Assembly: GCA_029204045.2 (NCBI GenBank)
Contig: CM055077.1
Coordinates: 3,794,891 to 3,858,890 of the forward strand
Origin: Tillandsia leiboldiana
Lineage: Eukaryota; Streptophyta; Magnoliopsida; Poales; Bromeliaceae
Direction: 5' to 3'
Length of the DNA: 64,000 nt
The notes under the pieces were generated by a model that worked only from the letters and a program-made list of their open reading frames with translations, did not search any database and was not told the origin of the DNA. The translations under genes were made by a program, and so were the position numbers. Shown here one piece after another: positions 35,159 through 45,291 of the stretch. How positions within the stretch are numbered: position 1 is the first letter of the stretch; each line of letters begins with the position of its first letter.

Positions 35159-35192
<34 letters not shown>
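35039..35192. repeat. (GAA)n-type purine tract and (CT)n tract
   Basis: 35039-35145 is an almost pure GAA/GGA purine run. 35155-35192 is CT repeat. An A-run with interspersed G follows (35217-35245). These simple tracts generate charged or Ser-Leu-rich open frames that are not genes. Confidence 0.9.
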
Positions 35193-35197
<5 letters not shown>

Positions 35198-35265
35198 TCT
35201 TTCTTGGCAGGAAAGCAAAAAAAAAAAAAAAAAAGAAAAAAGAAGAAGGGGGGGTGCAGGGCTGG

Positions 35266-35560
35266 GCTGCAGCAGCTAGCTGGTGCTGCTGCCCTGCGCC
35301 TGCTGCTGCTGGTTGGGCAGCCAGCAGCAGCAGCATTGGCTGCTGCTGGCTGGGCCACCAGTAGCTGCTGCTGCTTGTAGAGCAGCCAGCAGCAGCATTG
35401 GATGCTGCTGGCTGGGCTACCAGCAGCTACTGCTGCTGGTTAAGCAGCAGCAGCAGCATGAGCTGCTGCTGCTGGCTGAGCCAGCAGCTGCAGCAGCAGC
35501 ATTTGCTGCTGCTGTTTGCTACCCGCAGCAGGGCAGCAACTGTGCAAGCTGCTGCCCTGC
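35266..35560. repeat. CTG/CAG-rich quasi-palindromic tract
   Basis: CTG-type runs alternate with CAG-type runs ('gctgctgctgg' then 'cagccagcagcagc'), giving at least four inverted pairs in 300 bp. It should fold into several strong hairpins. It lies within the solo LTR. Confidence 0.85.
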
Positions 35561-35729
35561 AGCAACCTTTACAAAAAAAAAAAGAAAAGAGAAAAATTGA
35601 AAGAAACAGAAATGAAAAGAAGAAAAGAGATGGAAGAAAAAAGAAAAGAAAGGAATTAAAGAAGAAAGCAGAAAATTTTTTCTTCTTCTCTTTTCTCCAA
35701 TGAGCAAAATCAACAATTAAAGGGGAGTT

Positions 35730-36003
35730 GCTCAAATTGAGTTTCTCTCAAATTTTTGAATGCAATTTCTTAATTTTGTCAATGTGCAAAATCGGTAATT
35801 GGAGGGAATCGCTCAAATTGAGTTTTTCTCCAATTTTTGAATGCAAATCCTTGATTATTGTCACGTGCAAAATCGGTAAATTGGGAGATTCGCTCAAATT
35901 GAGTTTCTCTCCAATTTTTGAGTGCAAATTCTTGATTTTGCCAATATGCGAAATCGGTGAATTGGGGGAAATTGCTCAAATTGAGCTTTTCTCAAATTTC
36001 TGA
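35730..36003. repeat. 81-bp tandem repeat, about 3.4 copies
   Basis: Units begin GCTCAAATTGAGTTTCTCTC at 35730, 35811, 35892 and 35974. Because 81 is a multiple of three, the open frame across it shows a repeating 27-residue pattern. That pattern reflects the DNA repeat and is not evidence of a gene. Confidence 0.9.
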
Positions 36004-36825
36004 GAGCATTTTGACCCAGAATCGAGTTGAGCAAGTTTCTTTTTGGCAACATGCCATGGGAGGATTATTCTCCTCCCATTTTTGTGAACCAACCAAAAAT
36101 TAGCCTTTTGGTGGGGAAAATGATCAAATAGGAATTTTTCCCTTTTAGTTGTCAAAAGGGGTTGGTTTTATCGTTTGATGGAATTAGAGGATCGTGTAAA
36201 GACGGTTACTTTATGTTCTTCCTTCCTTACAATGTAGGGAAACCTCAGAGGCAAAAGGGGCCAAAATTGTCTCCTCCAGGAACCAAGAAAGCACATCGAG
36301 GTGGGGGATTCTGCCGAAATTGGGTGACCTCTCCCCTTGCTCCTTTGCTTTTCGATCCAGAAGCATGATAGTAGCCTGTTAGAGGCGTTAGAGAATCATG
36401 ATAATAGTGGCATGCGTAGGAGATAAATATTATTTTATGATGAATATGGAAATAATTGCATGTGTTGATGTAATCAATTGTTGTGATCATGTTAGGGTGT
36501 AACCCTAGGAATCATGTGAAAGCTAAGGAAAAGGAAATGCATGTTGGTAGTAAGACTTAGGAAAAAACCTAGATTTAGGTTTAACGAGTGGCATGATGAC
36601 CTAGGAGATACACCTAGGTGGACGAGTGGCATTACCTTAGGGAATAATCTAAGGTTAAGAATAGAGTGTTAAACATAGAGTCAGAGAACTCTAGGTTAAA
36701 CAAGTTATGGAACTTAAGTAAAGGAACCTAAGATGAACTAATAGGGTTAAACTCTAGTGATGAAATAGAGTTAGTGCAACCCTAGGTTAAACATGGAACA
36801 GGAAAATAGAGTTAGTAAAACTCTA

Positions 36826-38473
36826 GGGCTGCGTTTGTTTTTGGAACGGAACCGGGAATAGCGGGGATATCCTCCTTATTCTCCCAAACGTACCTGGAAC
36901 CGTCTGGTATTGCTTATCCCAGAACAAGGAGAATAGCTGGTATAACAATTCCCATCCTATTATTTTACTATAAAAATTTTTACCATATTACCCTTCTTAT
37001 CTACTTTATCTCATCCCAACATATTATTTTAATAAAAACTCTCTCCTCTCTCTCTCTCCTCTTCCCTCTTTTCTCTCTTCCCAATACACTCTCATCATCA
37101 CAAATCACTCTCTCCTCTCTCTCTTTTCCTTCATCCCACCTCCTTTCTCTCTTCCCAATACACTCTCATCATCACAAATTAATATTATAAAATTTTAAAT
37201 TTATTATTTAAAATAAATATTATAAAATTTATTATTTAAAATAAATATTATAAAATTTTAAATCTTAAAATTAAAATATTGAAATTTTATATTTTAAATT
37301 TTAATTTTAATTTGAAAAAATAAAATATTAAATTAAATATTATTTTTAAATAATATAATTTAATTATGATTTTAATTTTATTTCTATTTTTTAAAACCAT
37401 TAATCCATTAATTAAAGCGAAATAATTAGATTTTAACAACTTTTATCACATTTTTTTAAACCATTAATCCATTAATTTTAATTTGAAAAAATGTTGAAAT
37501 TTTATTTTTTAAATTTAAAATTTAAGTTGAAAAAATTATTTATTAAATTAAATGTATTATTTTTAAATAATATATTTTAATTACGATTATAATTTTACTT
37601 ATATTTTTTAAAACTATTAATCCATTAATTGAAACGAGAATAATGAGTTTACAATATTTTAATGACATAATAAAGCTCGTGCGTGAAAATTTACAAATAT
37701 TTAGCAAATATATAAATTTTACGAAATTTTAAAAAAAAATCGCTTAAAAATTAATTATTTATAAATAATATTATAAAATTGTAAATCTTCAAATTAAAAT
37801 GTTGAAATTTTATATTTTAAATTTAAATTTTAAGTTGAAAAAATTAAATATTAAATTAAATGTATTAATTTTAAATTATATATTTAAATTACGATTATAA
37901 TTTTACTTATATTTTTAAAAATTATTAATCCATTAATTAAAACCAGAAAAAGGAGTTTACAATATTTTAATGACATAATAAAGCTCGTGGGTGAAAATTT
38001 ACAAATATTTAACAAATATATAAATTTTGCGAGATTTTAAAAAAATTTCACTTAAAAATTAATTATTTAAAATTAATATTATAAAATTGTAAATCTTCAA
38101 ATTAAAATGTTGAAATTTTATATTTTAAATTTAAATTTTAAGTTGGAAAAATTAAATATTAAATTAAATGTATTATTTTTAAATTAGATATTTTAATTAC
38201 GATTATAATTTTACTTTTATTATTTTAAAATATTAATCCATTAATTAAAACGAACTAATCAATTTTTAACAACTTTTATCACATAATAACTCTTGGGGGC
38301 AAAAAGGTAATTTACCCATCTTATCCTCTTTATCCCTCCTATTCCACATTATTAAACCAAACACGAATTCCCTTATCCCTGGAACCATCCCAAACGAGTT
38401 TAAGCTCTAGTTCCGTACTTTATCCTTATCCCCAGAATAGCCAATTCCAGCCTATCCCGATTCCAAACGCAGC
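36826..38473. mobile_element. PIF/Harbinger-like element enlarged by tandem repeats
   Basis: It starts GGGCTGCGTTTG and ends CCAAACGCAGC, flanked by CTA (36823-36825 and 38474-38476; TAG is the alternative reading). The right end, read inverted, matches the left end of the 28453 MITE ('ggctattctggggataagga', 'tacggaacta'), so they are one family. The interior is a CT-rich segment with a duplicated 'caatacactctcatcatcac', then the AT-rich tandem repeats. No transposase frame. Confidence 0.75.
37465..38285. repeat. about 305-310 bp AT-rich tandem repeat
   Basis: The landmark 'attaatccattaatt' recurs at about 37615, 37925 and 38230, each time followed by 'gagtttacaatattttaatg' or a variant, then 'taaagctcgtg' and 'gttgaaattttatattttaa'. 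A shorter partial unit precedes them. It lies within the Harbinger-like element. Confidence 0.8.
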
Positions 38474-38992
38474 CTAGGATTTAGTGAGAAATCAGGAAAC
38501 AGGGGGATTAGATTCTCAAGTTAAAGAATTAAATAATGTAACCCCAGAAAGTCATAGGACGTCTGGGTAAATGGATCAATTAGTTTAACTTCGATCTGAG
38601 TTAAATAAAAGAGAATGGAAATAGGGTTAATAAGCTCTAAGTTAGATAAAACTAAAAGTAACTAGTGTCCTAGTGACATAGTGCAGTGATATAGTGCAAC
38701 CTTAAGGGTAATTGAAGCTTTGGGTTGTGAATTGAGAACAAGTAAGGAAAGTGTAAAAGTGGCTAGGAAACCAAAGATATTGCCAAGTGGCAAAATAAGT
38801 GGAAATGGAAATGAACAAGCTGTTCAAACTTAAATTGGTGTTAGAGACACCCAAATTATCCTAGGATAAAGAACTTAGGATAAAAGAAATAAAGCTTAAA
38901 TGAAAGCCAAAAGTGGCTAATGAGCAAGACAAGCAAATCGCTTGAAATAAACGAGAAAAGTAAAAGAGAAGCATTGAGGCATGAATGTTAAC

Positions 38993-39330
38993 GGGAGGGT
39001 TGAGCATATGTCACTCCTGGGGAGATGAGTGCCAAGGTGCCTTAAACTCATCTGAACCTAAAGTGGAAAGAAAATGGTTAAAGAAAGAGAAGGATTAATG
39101 AAAGGTAAAAAGGATAAGATAAACTACATTGGGCCGAGCACTACGGGAGGCGATGCTACAACCTGTTCTTGTTTGATTGGGGTTGTAGGCATCCGTCTTT
39201 TGGAACCCTCGGACCCTGTAAAGGAAAAGCCTAAATGGCCATTGGGAGGGTTGAGCATATGTCACTCCCAAGTGAATTAAAGTGTTAAAGCTAAGTTGCC
39301 AACGGGAGGGTTGAGCATATGTCACTCCCG
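38993..39330. repeat. three dispersed copies of a 27-bp motif
   Basis: GGGAGGGTTGAGCATATGTC followed by ACTCC occurs at 38993, 39244 and 39304 within the solo LTR. The spacers differ, so it is not a simple tandem array. Confidence 0.85.
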
Positions 39331-40758
39331 GGGGAAGTGTGTGAGCAAGACTCAGCTTTCCAAGTAAAGGCAAAACAAAGAGCTAAAGGCAAAAGAAAAG
39401 ATAAAGATAAAACGGGCGGACCTACGGTGAGAAACGCGGCCCATGTTGGAGTTGCAGGCAGTGCCCCTCTCCCGGGTAGAGACCCGTTCGGGACGTTTCT
39501 TCCGTAGGACGGGGTAACACTTGCGGGTGTTATCGGCAACCTTAGAAATCTTATCTTATGGTAGCAGGACTACCGGGCTGGGGCCCGTTGGATAAGAATT
39601 TCTGAGGGTTAACTTGAACTAAAGCACCAGAAATTTAAAGAATAAAGAGAAAATAGAGTGGCCAAGATGGCCGGGTTAGTTTGACCCTGTATACAGCGGC
39701 ATAGTGGCCGAGTTTGGTGCTTAGCAGCCTAGTGTGGCTAGACAGTGTAGTGCTGGGTCGATGAGTATACACAGATAGTGTAGTGATATTATATTTCATA
39801 GCCGCCTTTTGATGTTGAGGATTTTAGTTTGCTAGCACTCTATTATTATTGCTTCCATTGTACCAAGTGGTGTAGGACACTTTTTTCTCGGTGGTTGAAC
39901 CCACTGGAAACTCTGTCGTAGTTCTCACACCCCTTGGGTGACCTCCCCACAGGTTCAGGTCTGGATACAGCGGTCGAGACGGTTCAGATGCAGACGGCGA
40001 GGCATACGACAGGGGCAAGGGCCCAGCAGTATAGAGACCTAGAGGGTCTAGCAGAGGTATCCCATTTTTATATTTCTTGAGTGAACCTTGTATAGTGAGG
40101 AAATGATGTAAAAGAATTGTAATAATTTTATTGGCAAGTTCAAAGATGTAAAGTGTAATAAAGTAATGCATGGTTCACTCTTGTATGCTTTCATTTCCGC
40201 TTTAACTGTTTGTTTATAGAATGAAAGTTCAAATTTTTAGTGATTTTTAGTACTCTGATATTGAGTTTCCGCATATACTTGTTGTATGATTATGGATGTT
40301 ATCGTTCCTTTCGGGTAGTGAAAGGTCATACCCGATTGGCGGGTCTGTTGGCGTGCCCGAACCGTACAAATTGGCGGACTCCGGGCGTGACAGATATAGT
40401 TCAATATGATTTAAATTATTTAAACTATATAAAAATCAGGTCTTATTTTTTTTCGGTATTGTTATTTTATCCATCAAGCGAACATAAAAATAAACGGCTG
40501 AAAATGAATATTCTTTAAAAAGTGGTGGTAAAAATTTTATAATTAAGATCAAGAGTATAGATCTTATTTTAAATACTATAAAAAAATTTTCCTATCAAAA
40601 TTCAAAAAAGTCTTATATCGTTTATTAAAATTATAAATTTTATCATCTTTTGATCATTATATTAATAATATCAAAAAAAATTTAAATTTAATTTTTAAAT
40701 ATTTCATAGGTCATATTCAACGGTGTCGATCGTTAATTTGAAAGCTCTATCATAATAA

Positions 40759-40841
<83 letters not shown>

Positions 40842-41278
40842 GCAACGAAATCTATTTGTTACCAATGTATAATATTATTACCAATATATAATATCCCTGC
40901 AACTCATGATAATAATATTATAATTGATAGCGTAATTATTATTAAAATGTAACATACACTGATGACCTTTGTGTGGGCTTAAAGAGTTATTTTTTAGGAG
41001 ATATACTTTTTTTTATTTATAAAAAACACTCTTTTTTTTTCATAATTTTTATTTTTTAAATAAAAAAATTTTAAAATAAAAATATTATTTGTTGTGAAAA
41101 AACGGTGGGAGAATATTTATTCGGTGAAAAACATATTTTTTTGAAAAATCAAACACCTCGAAATTAAGGAGTTAAAAATAATAATAATAATAAAATTTGA
41201 GGACGGAAACGAGATTCGATCGATGCTTAGGAAGTAAAGTGCAAATTAACCACTACATTTTTCACTTTTTATTTCATC

Positions 41279-41398
41279 CACGTGGGGCGCGTGAACCGAG
41301 GTCCACGTGCCATTTCTCTTCGGCTTCTCTTCCTCTTCCTCCTCGATCATCAACCTCCTCCTCCTCCTCCTCTAACCCTAAACCCGAAACCCTAAACC
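41279..41398 (+). promoter_or_regulatory. G-box/ABRE pair and telo-box upstream of COR413IM
   Basis: CACGTG occurs at 41279-41284 (in CCACGTGGGG) and 41304-41309 (in TCCACGTGCC). They lie 129 and 104 bp before the start codon. AACCCTAAACCC (about 41372) and ACCCTAAACC (about 41389) are telo-box-like. ABRE cores are bound by ABA-responsive bZIP factors, which fits a stress-induced gene. No CRT/DRE (CCGAC) core was noticed close by. Function is inferred from motifs only. Confidence 0.55.
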
Positions 41399-41412
41399 AA
41401 ACTTCTCCTCCA

Positions 41413-44400
41413 ATGGCGACCCTTCGCTTCTTCCCCCTCCACCCTCGCTCTCTCCCCCACCCCAACAAGCTCAAATCCACCACAACCACCACCACCACCA
41501 CCACCATCGCCATCGCCGCCGCTGCAGCAGCAGCAAATCCTCTCAGGTAGCATCTCGGAGGCTCTCCAGCTCCACCAGGGTTAGGGTTTTTTGATTTGGT
41601 GGCGATTTGGGGGTTTCGCAGGGTTGGTTCGGTGGAGCTGTCGCCGAGGAGGCCGCGGCGGGGGCGGCGGAGCTCCGGGGGGATGGTGGTTTGCTACGCC
41701 GCCGCGCCCGTCGCCGCTGCGACTCTGCAGTGGGCTTCGACGGTCTCCGCTGCGTGAGTGTTTTATTATTATTATTTTTTTCCTTAGGGTTTGATCTCTT
41801 TGCTTCTTATTCTCTTCCGAATCAGTGCTCGGGCGAAGTTGATTTTAGTGTCGCTGCAAAAAAATAAAAAAAAATCAGATATGATTTCACTAAATTTGAT
41901 GAATCCAATCACTTTTTAGCATATAAAATTGGACAAATTGAAAGTTAATTACTTACACAGTCATTAAATTTGATAAAAAAAACTCAAATTAAAACAAAAT
42001 AGAACTTTAGTAGGTGTTCTCTCTACATTTCTACCCCAACAAAAAAACCGAACAGGAAAAGAAAGCTCTGGAAGCATCTAAACTTTGCCTGAATTGCGAT
42101 TTGCCGCGTAAACTTTAGAAAGTTGAAATTTGCGGCCTGAACAATGATTCTGTTATAATCCAGTAGAGTGTTATAATCCAGTAGAGCCATGTGTTCGGAA
42201 AACTAGCTACATTACCGAATGCAATAACGCGTCTAGCGAACAGCTAAATTGACGGGAAATGGGGGCTTTGTGGTGCATTTCAATGTTTTATAGTTCAGGT
42301 GATGAATTGCAATTTGATTCTTTTAGTTATACCTGCTGCAAACATTTTTAATGCTGAAATTATTTGGCTCTTTGATATAATTCTGAAAGATTTCTTTTGA
42401 TGATGCTTTTGCAGAGTACTGATGGTTGCGAAAGGGACTCCCATCCAGAAATCGTTTCTTGTTCCGTTTGTTGCTCTGCAAGCACCTCCAAGTGTTATTT
42501 CATGGATCAAGTGAGTTTCTATATCAATGAAAATCAAAATTATAGGTACGATGTAGAGAAACTCCTAACTATAGTAGCCTCATAGTAGGGGTGTCAACGA
42601 GCCGAACACGAGCGAGTTGGGGTCGGCTCGTGTTCGGCTCGTTTATTAAACGAGCCGAACACGAGCTGGCTCATTTAAATATCGAGCTGAAAATTTCGGC
42701 TCGTGTTCGGCTCGTTTATTAACGAGCCGAACACGAGCTGGCTCGCGAACAGCAAATTTGATTTTCATTCCTACTATTAGGTTTTAACTCGGTTCTTGTT
42801 CGGCTTGTTTATTAACGAGCCGAACATGAGCTGGCTCGCGAACAACAAGTTTGATTTTCATTTCTACTATTAGGTATAAAGTTAAAAAAAAAAAAAAAAA
42901 AATTAAAATTTTAATCTAATAATTAAAATTCACAAAAAATTAATGGCTTAAAATCTAAATAGTAAAATATATATATATATATATATATTCGAGCTGTTAT
43001 CGAGCCGAACACGAACGAGCTAACCCCAGCTCGTGTTCGGCTCGTTTATTAAACGAGCTGAAAAATTCGGCTCGTGTTCGGCTCGTTTATTAAACGAGCT
43101 GAAAAATTCGGCTCGTGTTCGGCTCGTTTACTAAACGAGCGATTCGATTTCGAGCTCATTTCGAGCCGAACACGAGCCGGCTCGCGAATAGCGAGCTGGA
43201 TTGCCACCCCTACCTCATAGTATATTTATTTATCTATTTATTTATTAAATGTTCCCTGTTCTGATTTAAATTACTTTCTTCAGTGAAATATGGGTTTTCG
43301 TTTAAGCTAATAGCTTTGCGCCCTTTTCAGCTGTTGACGGAATTGTGAGTTACTTTAAGGGCTTGTTTGGTTCACCTTTTTTAGACCGTGGGATTGGAAT
43401 GAGATTCGTTGATTTCGATTGTAAAGGAATTGGATTCTGATTTCCATTCCACTTTGGAATGGGAAGAGCCCAATCCGGATTTGAATTCTAGATTTGCCCA
43501 TTCTGAAGTAAACTACTCAAAGCTCTCTCTCTCGCAAACACCTCCTCCTCTTCCTTCGTCTCTCTTAACTAAAACCCTCACTTAAAATCCCATATGTTCA
43601 TTCCAATTTCCATTCCAATAATGAAACAAACATTTTTGGATGATTCGTCATTCCATTCCACATTCCAATGCAATTCAATTTCATTTTCTATTTCTATTCC
43701 AATCGTGAACCAAACATGCCCTAATATTTAAGGGCTAATGACCAGCGGAGGTTTAATTGATGGGATCCCCAAATTCGACCAATGGAAAGTACTTCAATCG
43801 AAATGCCAAAAGTTGTGGGAGAGGACAATAAGAACTATATAAATAAATAAACATGAAGGCGCAAAATGGTCTCACTGCATTTTTACCTTAGTCATATCTT
43901 ATATCCTACACTGAACAGCAGATTCAATGTTTTATTGTTGAAATAGAAGGAAAACTTTGTAAATACTTCAAACTTGATTTCTAGCGAGCTTCTCATGGAA
44001 AGGTGGATGTAATACTGATTACAGGGGTGACTACGGTATGTGGACTGCTTTTTTGGCGCTTCTGGTTCGTCTATTCTACATCATTCCTGGTATGCTTCGC
44101 CGGTTCCTGAAGTTTCACTTTTTGCCCTTTTCTTCATATTTGATCTCGTCCTGTCATCTTTTCCTAGTACCAATTCAACTTAAATTTCAGCTAATTGACA
44201 TTCTAATGCCATTCCTTTCCTTTGTATGAAGGTGAATTGGAACTCGCCTTCATAGCAATGCTTCTTATGATCACAGCTCCATACCAGGCAATGGGCTTAC
44301 GGTAAATATATGCTTTTATTCGAGGATTAAGACTCTGCCCTAGCACCACATCGCGCCTTATAGATAATAAAAGTCTTTTCTTTTTTTCTCTTTAATATAC

Positions 44401-45291
44401 TGATTGCAATCAGAATTAAGCAGATATAAAGATTGTTGGCTATTTATTTATGGGTTAAAAATAGGTCCAATTCCTGCCCGTGACGATAGACCCAGGAGAC
44501 TAATAAGTTGAGTTGGGTGAGCCCAATAAGTTGAGTGGGGCTGCGGTCCACAATAGACCTAACGGCAAGAGGCCCAACAATAGACCCAACGTCCAGATGG
44601 GTTGAGTTCGGTCGAGAACCGTGGGCGCTGTGTCTGTACGCTTTAAGTGAATTGGTTGCGTATTTCTAACAGCTCGAGCTTTTGGAATTAATGGTTAGCG
44701 CCAACGATCCGACAAGTGGTATCAGAGCCAGTGGCACGGGTTCGATTCCCACACAGTGCAGCTATTGGGGGGGGGGGGGATTGTTGGCTATTTATTTATG
44801 GGTAAATAGGTCTAACTCCTGCCCGTGGCAATAGACCCAGGAGACTAATAAGTTGAGTCGGACTGCGGTCCACAATAGACCTAACGGCAAGAGGCCCAAC
44901 AATAGACCCAACGTTCAGGTAGGTTGAGTCCGGTCGAGACTCGTGGACGCTGTGTCTGTAGCTGTGTCTGTACGCTTTAAGTGAATTAGTTGCGTATTTC
45001 TAACAGCTCGAGCTTTTGGAATTAATGGTTAGCGCCAAATGATCCTACAAAGATTAGCCCGGTAGTTTCTTTTTATGCATTTAGCCTGCTCACTTTGTCG
45101 CTTTTCTGCGGTTTTCTATGAACAGGGGAACTCAAGGTGGCGCAATCATTTCCTTGGCCATCGCCGCGTACCTGGCGTTCCAACATTTCTCGAGGATCGG
45201 GAATTTGCGGAGGGCGTTCGATCAAGGATCCTTCGTCGCGACCTTGGCCGTCATCTGCATCGCTGTCGTGCCCTGCTCCTTCTTGTTATGA
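41413..45291 (+). CDS. COR413IM: cold-regulated 413 inner membrane protein, chloroplastic
   Basis: Plant-specific multi-spanning protein of the chloroplast inner envelope, linked to cold acclimation. Exons: 41413-41546, 41622-41753, 42415-42510, 44025-44089, 44232-44301, 45126-45291; 663 bases, 220 residues, all phases agreeing. The N-terminus is a transit peptide (basic, Pro/Ser-rich, with Thr and Ala runs encoded by (ACC)n and (GCA/GCC)n). The conserved core runs from VAKGTPIQKSFLVPFVALQ through SWIKGDYGMWTAFLALL, RLFYIIPGELELAFIAMLL and APYQAMGLRGTQGGAI to a C-terminus FVATLAVICIAVVPCSFLL. About six hydrophobic segments are visible. The core strongly matches COR413IM rather than the plasma-membrane COR413PM group, which lacks a transit peptide. 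Introns hold a hAT MITE, a Harbinger-like MITE and a full TRIM. Confidence 0.93.
42586..43212. mobile_element. hAT-type MITE in COR413IM intron 3
   Basis: Termini TAGGGGTGTCAAC and GATTGCCACCCCTA are inverted. The 8-bp flank CCTCATAG is repeated exactly (42578-42585 and 43213-43220). An 8-bp duplication and TAGGG ends define hAT elements. The interior has many inverted and direct copies of GAGCCGAACACGAGC around an AT-rich middle, and no ORF. A relative lies at 52818. Confidence 0.95.
43359..43721. mobile_element. PIF/Harbinger-like MITE in COR413IM intron 3
   Basis: It starts GGGCTTGTTTGGTTCA and ends TGAACCAAACATGCCC, flanked by TAA on both sides (43356-43358 and 43722-43724). A 3-bp TAA/TTA target and GTTTGG ends are typical of Tourist MITEs. 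Inner inverted phrases ('gattggaatgagattcg' with 'attccaatttccattcc') continue the pairing. No ORF. Confidence 0.85.
44434..45049 (+). mobile_element. complete TRIM retrotransposon in COR413IM intron 5
   Basis: Left LTR 44434-44714 (TGTTGGC to CCGACA). Primer-binding site TGGTATCAGAGCC at 44717-44729 (initiator-Met tRNA type). An internal region of only 67 bp contains GGTTCGATTCCC, and a polypurine run follows (44767-44780). Right LTR is 44782-45049. The 5-bp duplication AAGAT is perfect (44429-44433 and 45050-45054). The LTRs differ at several sites; the right one lacks about 25 bp and has a short duplication around 'gctgtgtctgta', so the insertion is not recent. No coding capacity, so it must be moved by proteins from other elements. 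Confidence 0.95.

Larger units (their letters stand above)
33684..40392 (+). mobile_element. large solo LTR with nested insertions
   Basis: It begins TGTAATGTACCGG and ends CCGGGCGTGACA, flanked by the perfect 5-bp duplication GATAT (33679-33683 and 40393-40397). Its first few hundred bases are not repeated near its end, and there are no gag or pol frames, no primer-binding site and no polypurine tract. So it is read as one LTR, about 5.06 kb after removing the 1.65 kb nested element. LTRs this long occur in some Ty3/gypsy lineages. It carries its own tandem repeats and microsatellites, listed separately. Open frames in it (for example 34762-35364) are made of repeat sequence and are not genes. 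Confidence 0.75.
33594..40905. mobile_element. Mutator-like MITE split by a solo LTR
   Basis: The left fragment (33594-33683) starts GAGTTGGATTGGAATACTAT. The right fragment (40393-40905) ends ATATCCCTGCAACTC and contains 'aaaaataaacggctgaaaat', as in the intact copy at 60409. The outer flanks are ACGATAATAA (33584-33593) and ATGATAATAA (40906-40915), a 10-bp duplication with one mismatch. A (TA)n array (40769-40838) lies inside the right fragment. Confidence 0.75.

Noticed and set aside
34762..35364. 200-residue open frame (and overlapping frames on both strands) in the solo LTR
   Set aside because: The residues come from GAA, CT and CTG simple repeats. Comparable open frames exist on both strands and none shows a domain.
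35728..36003. Open frame with a repeating 27-residue pattern
   Set aside because: The pattern follows from an 81-bp DNA tandem repeat in a noncoding LTR; the complementary strand is also open.
39095..39373. Minus-strand frame with repeated 'GVTYAQPS' phrases
   Set aside because: It reflects the repeated 27-bp motif of the solo LTR, not a protein.
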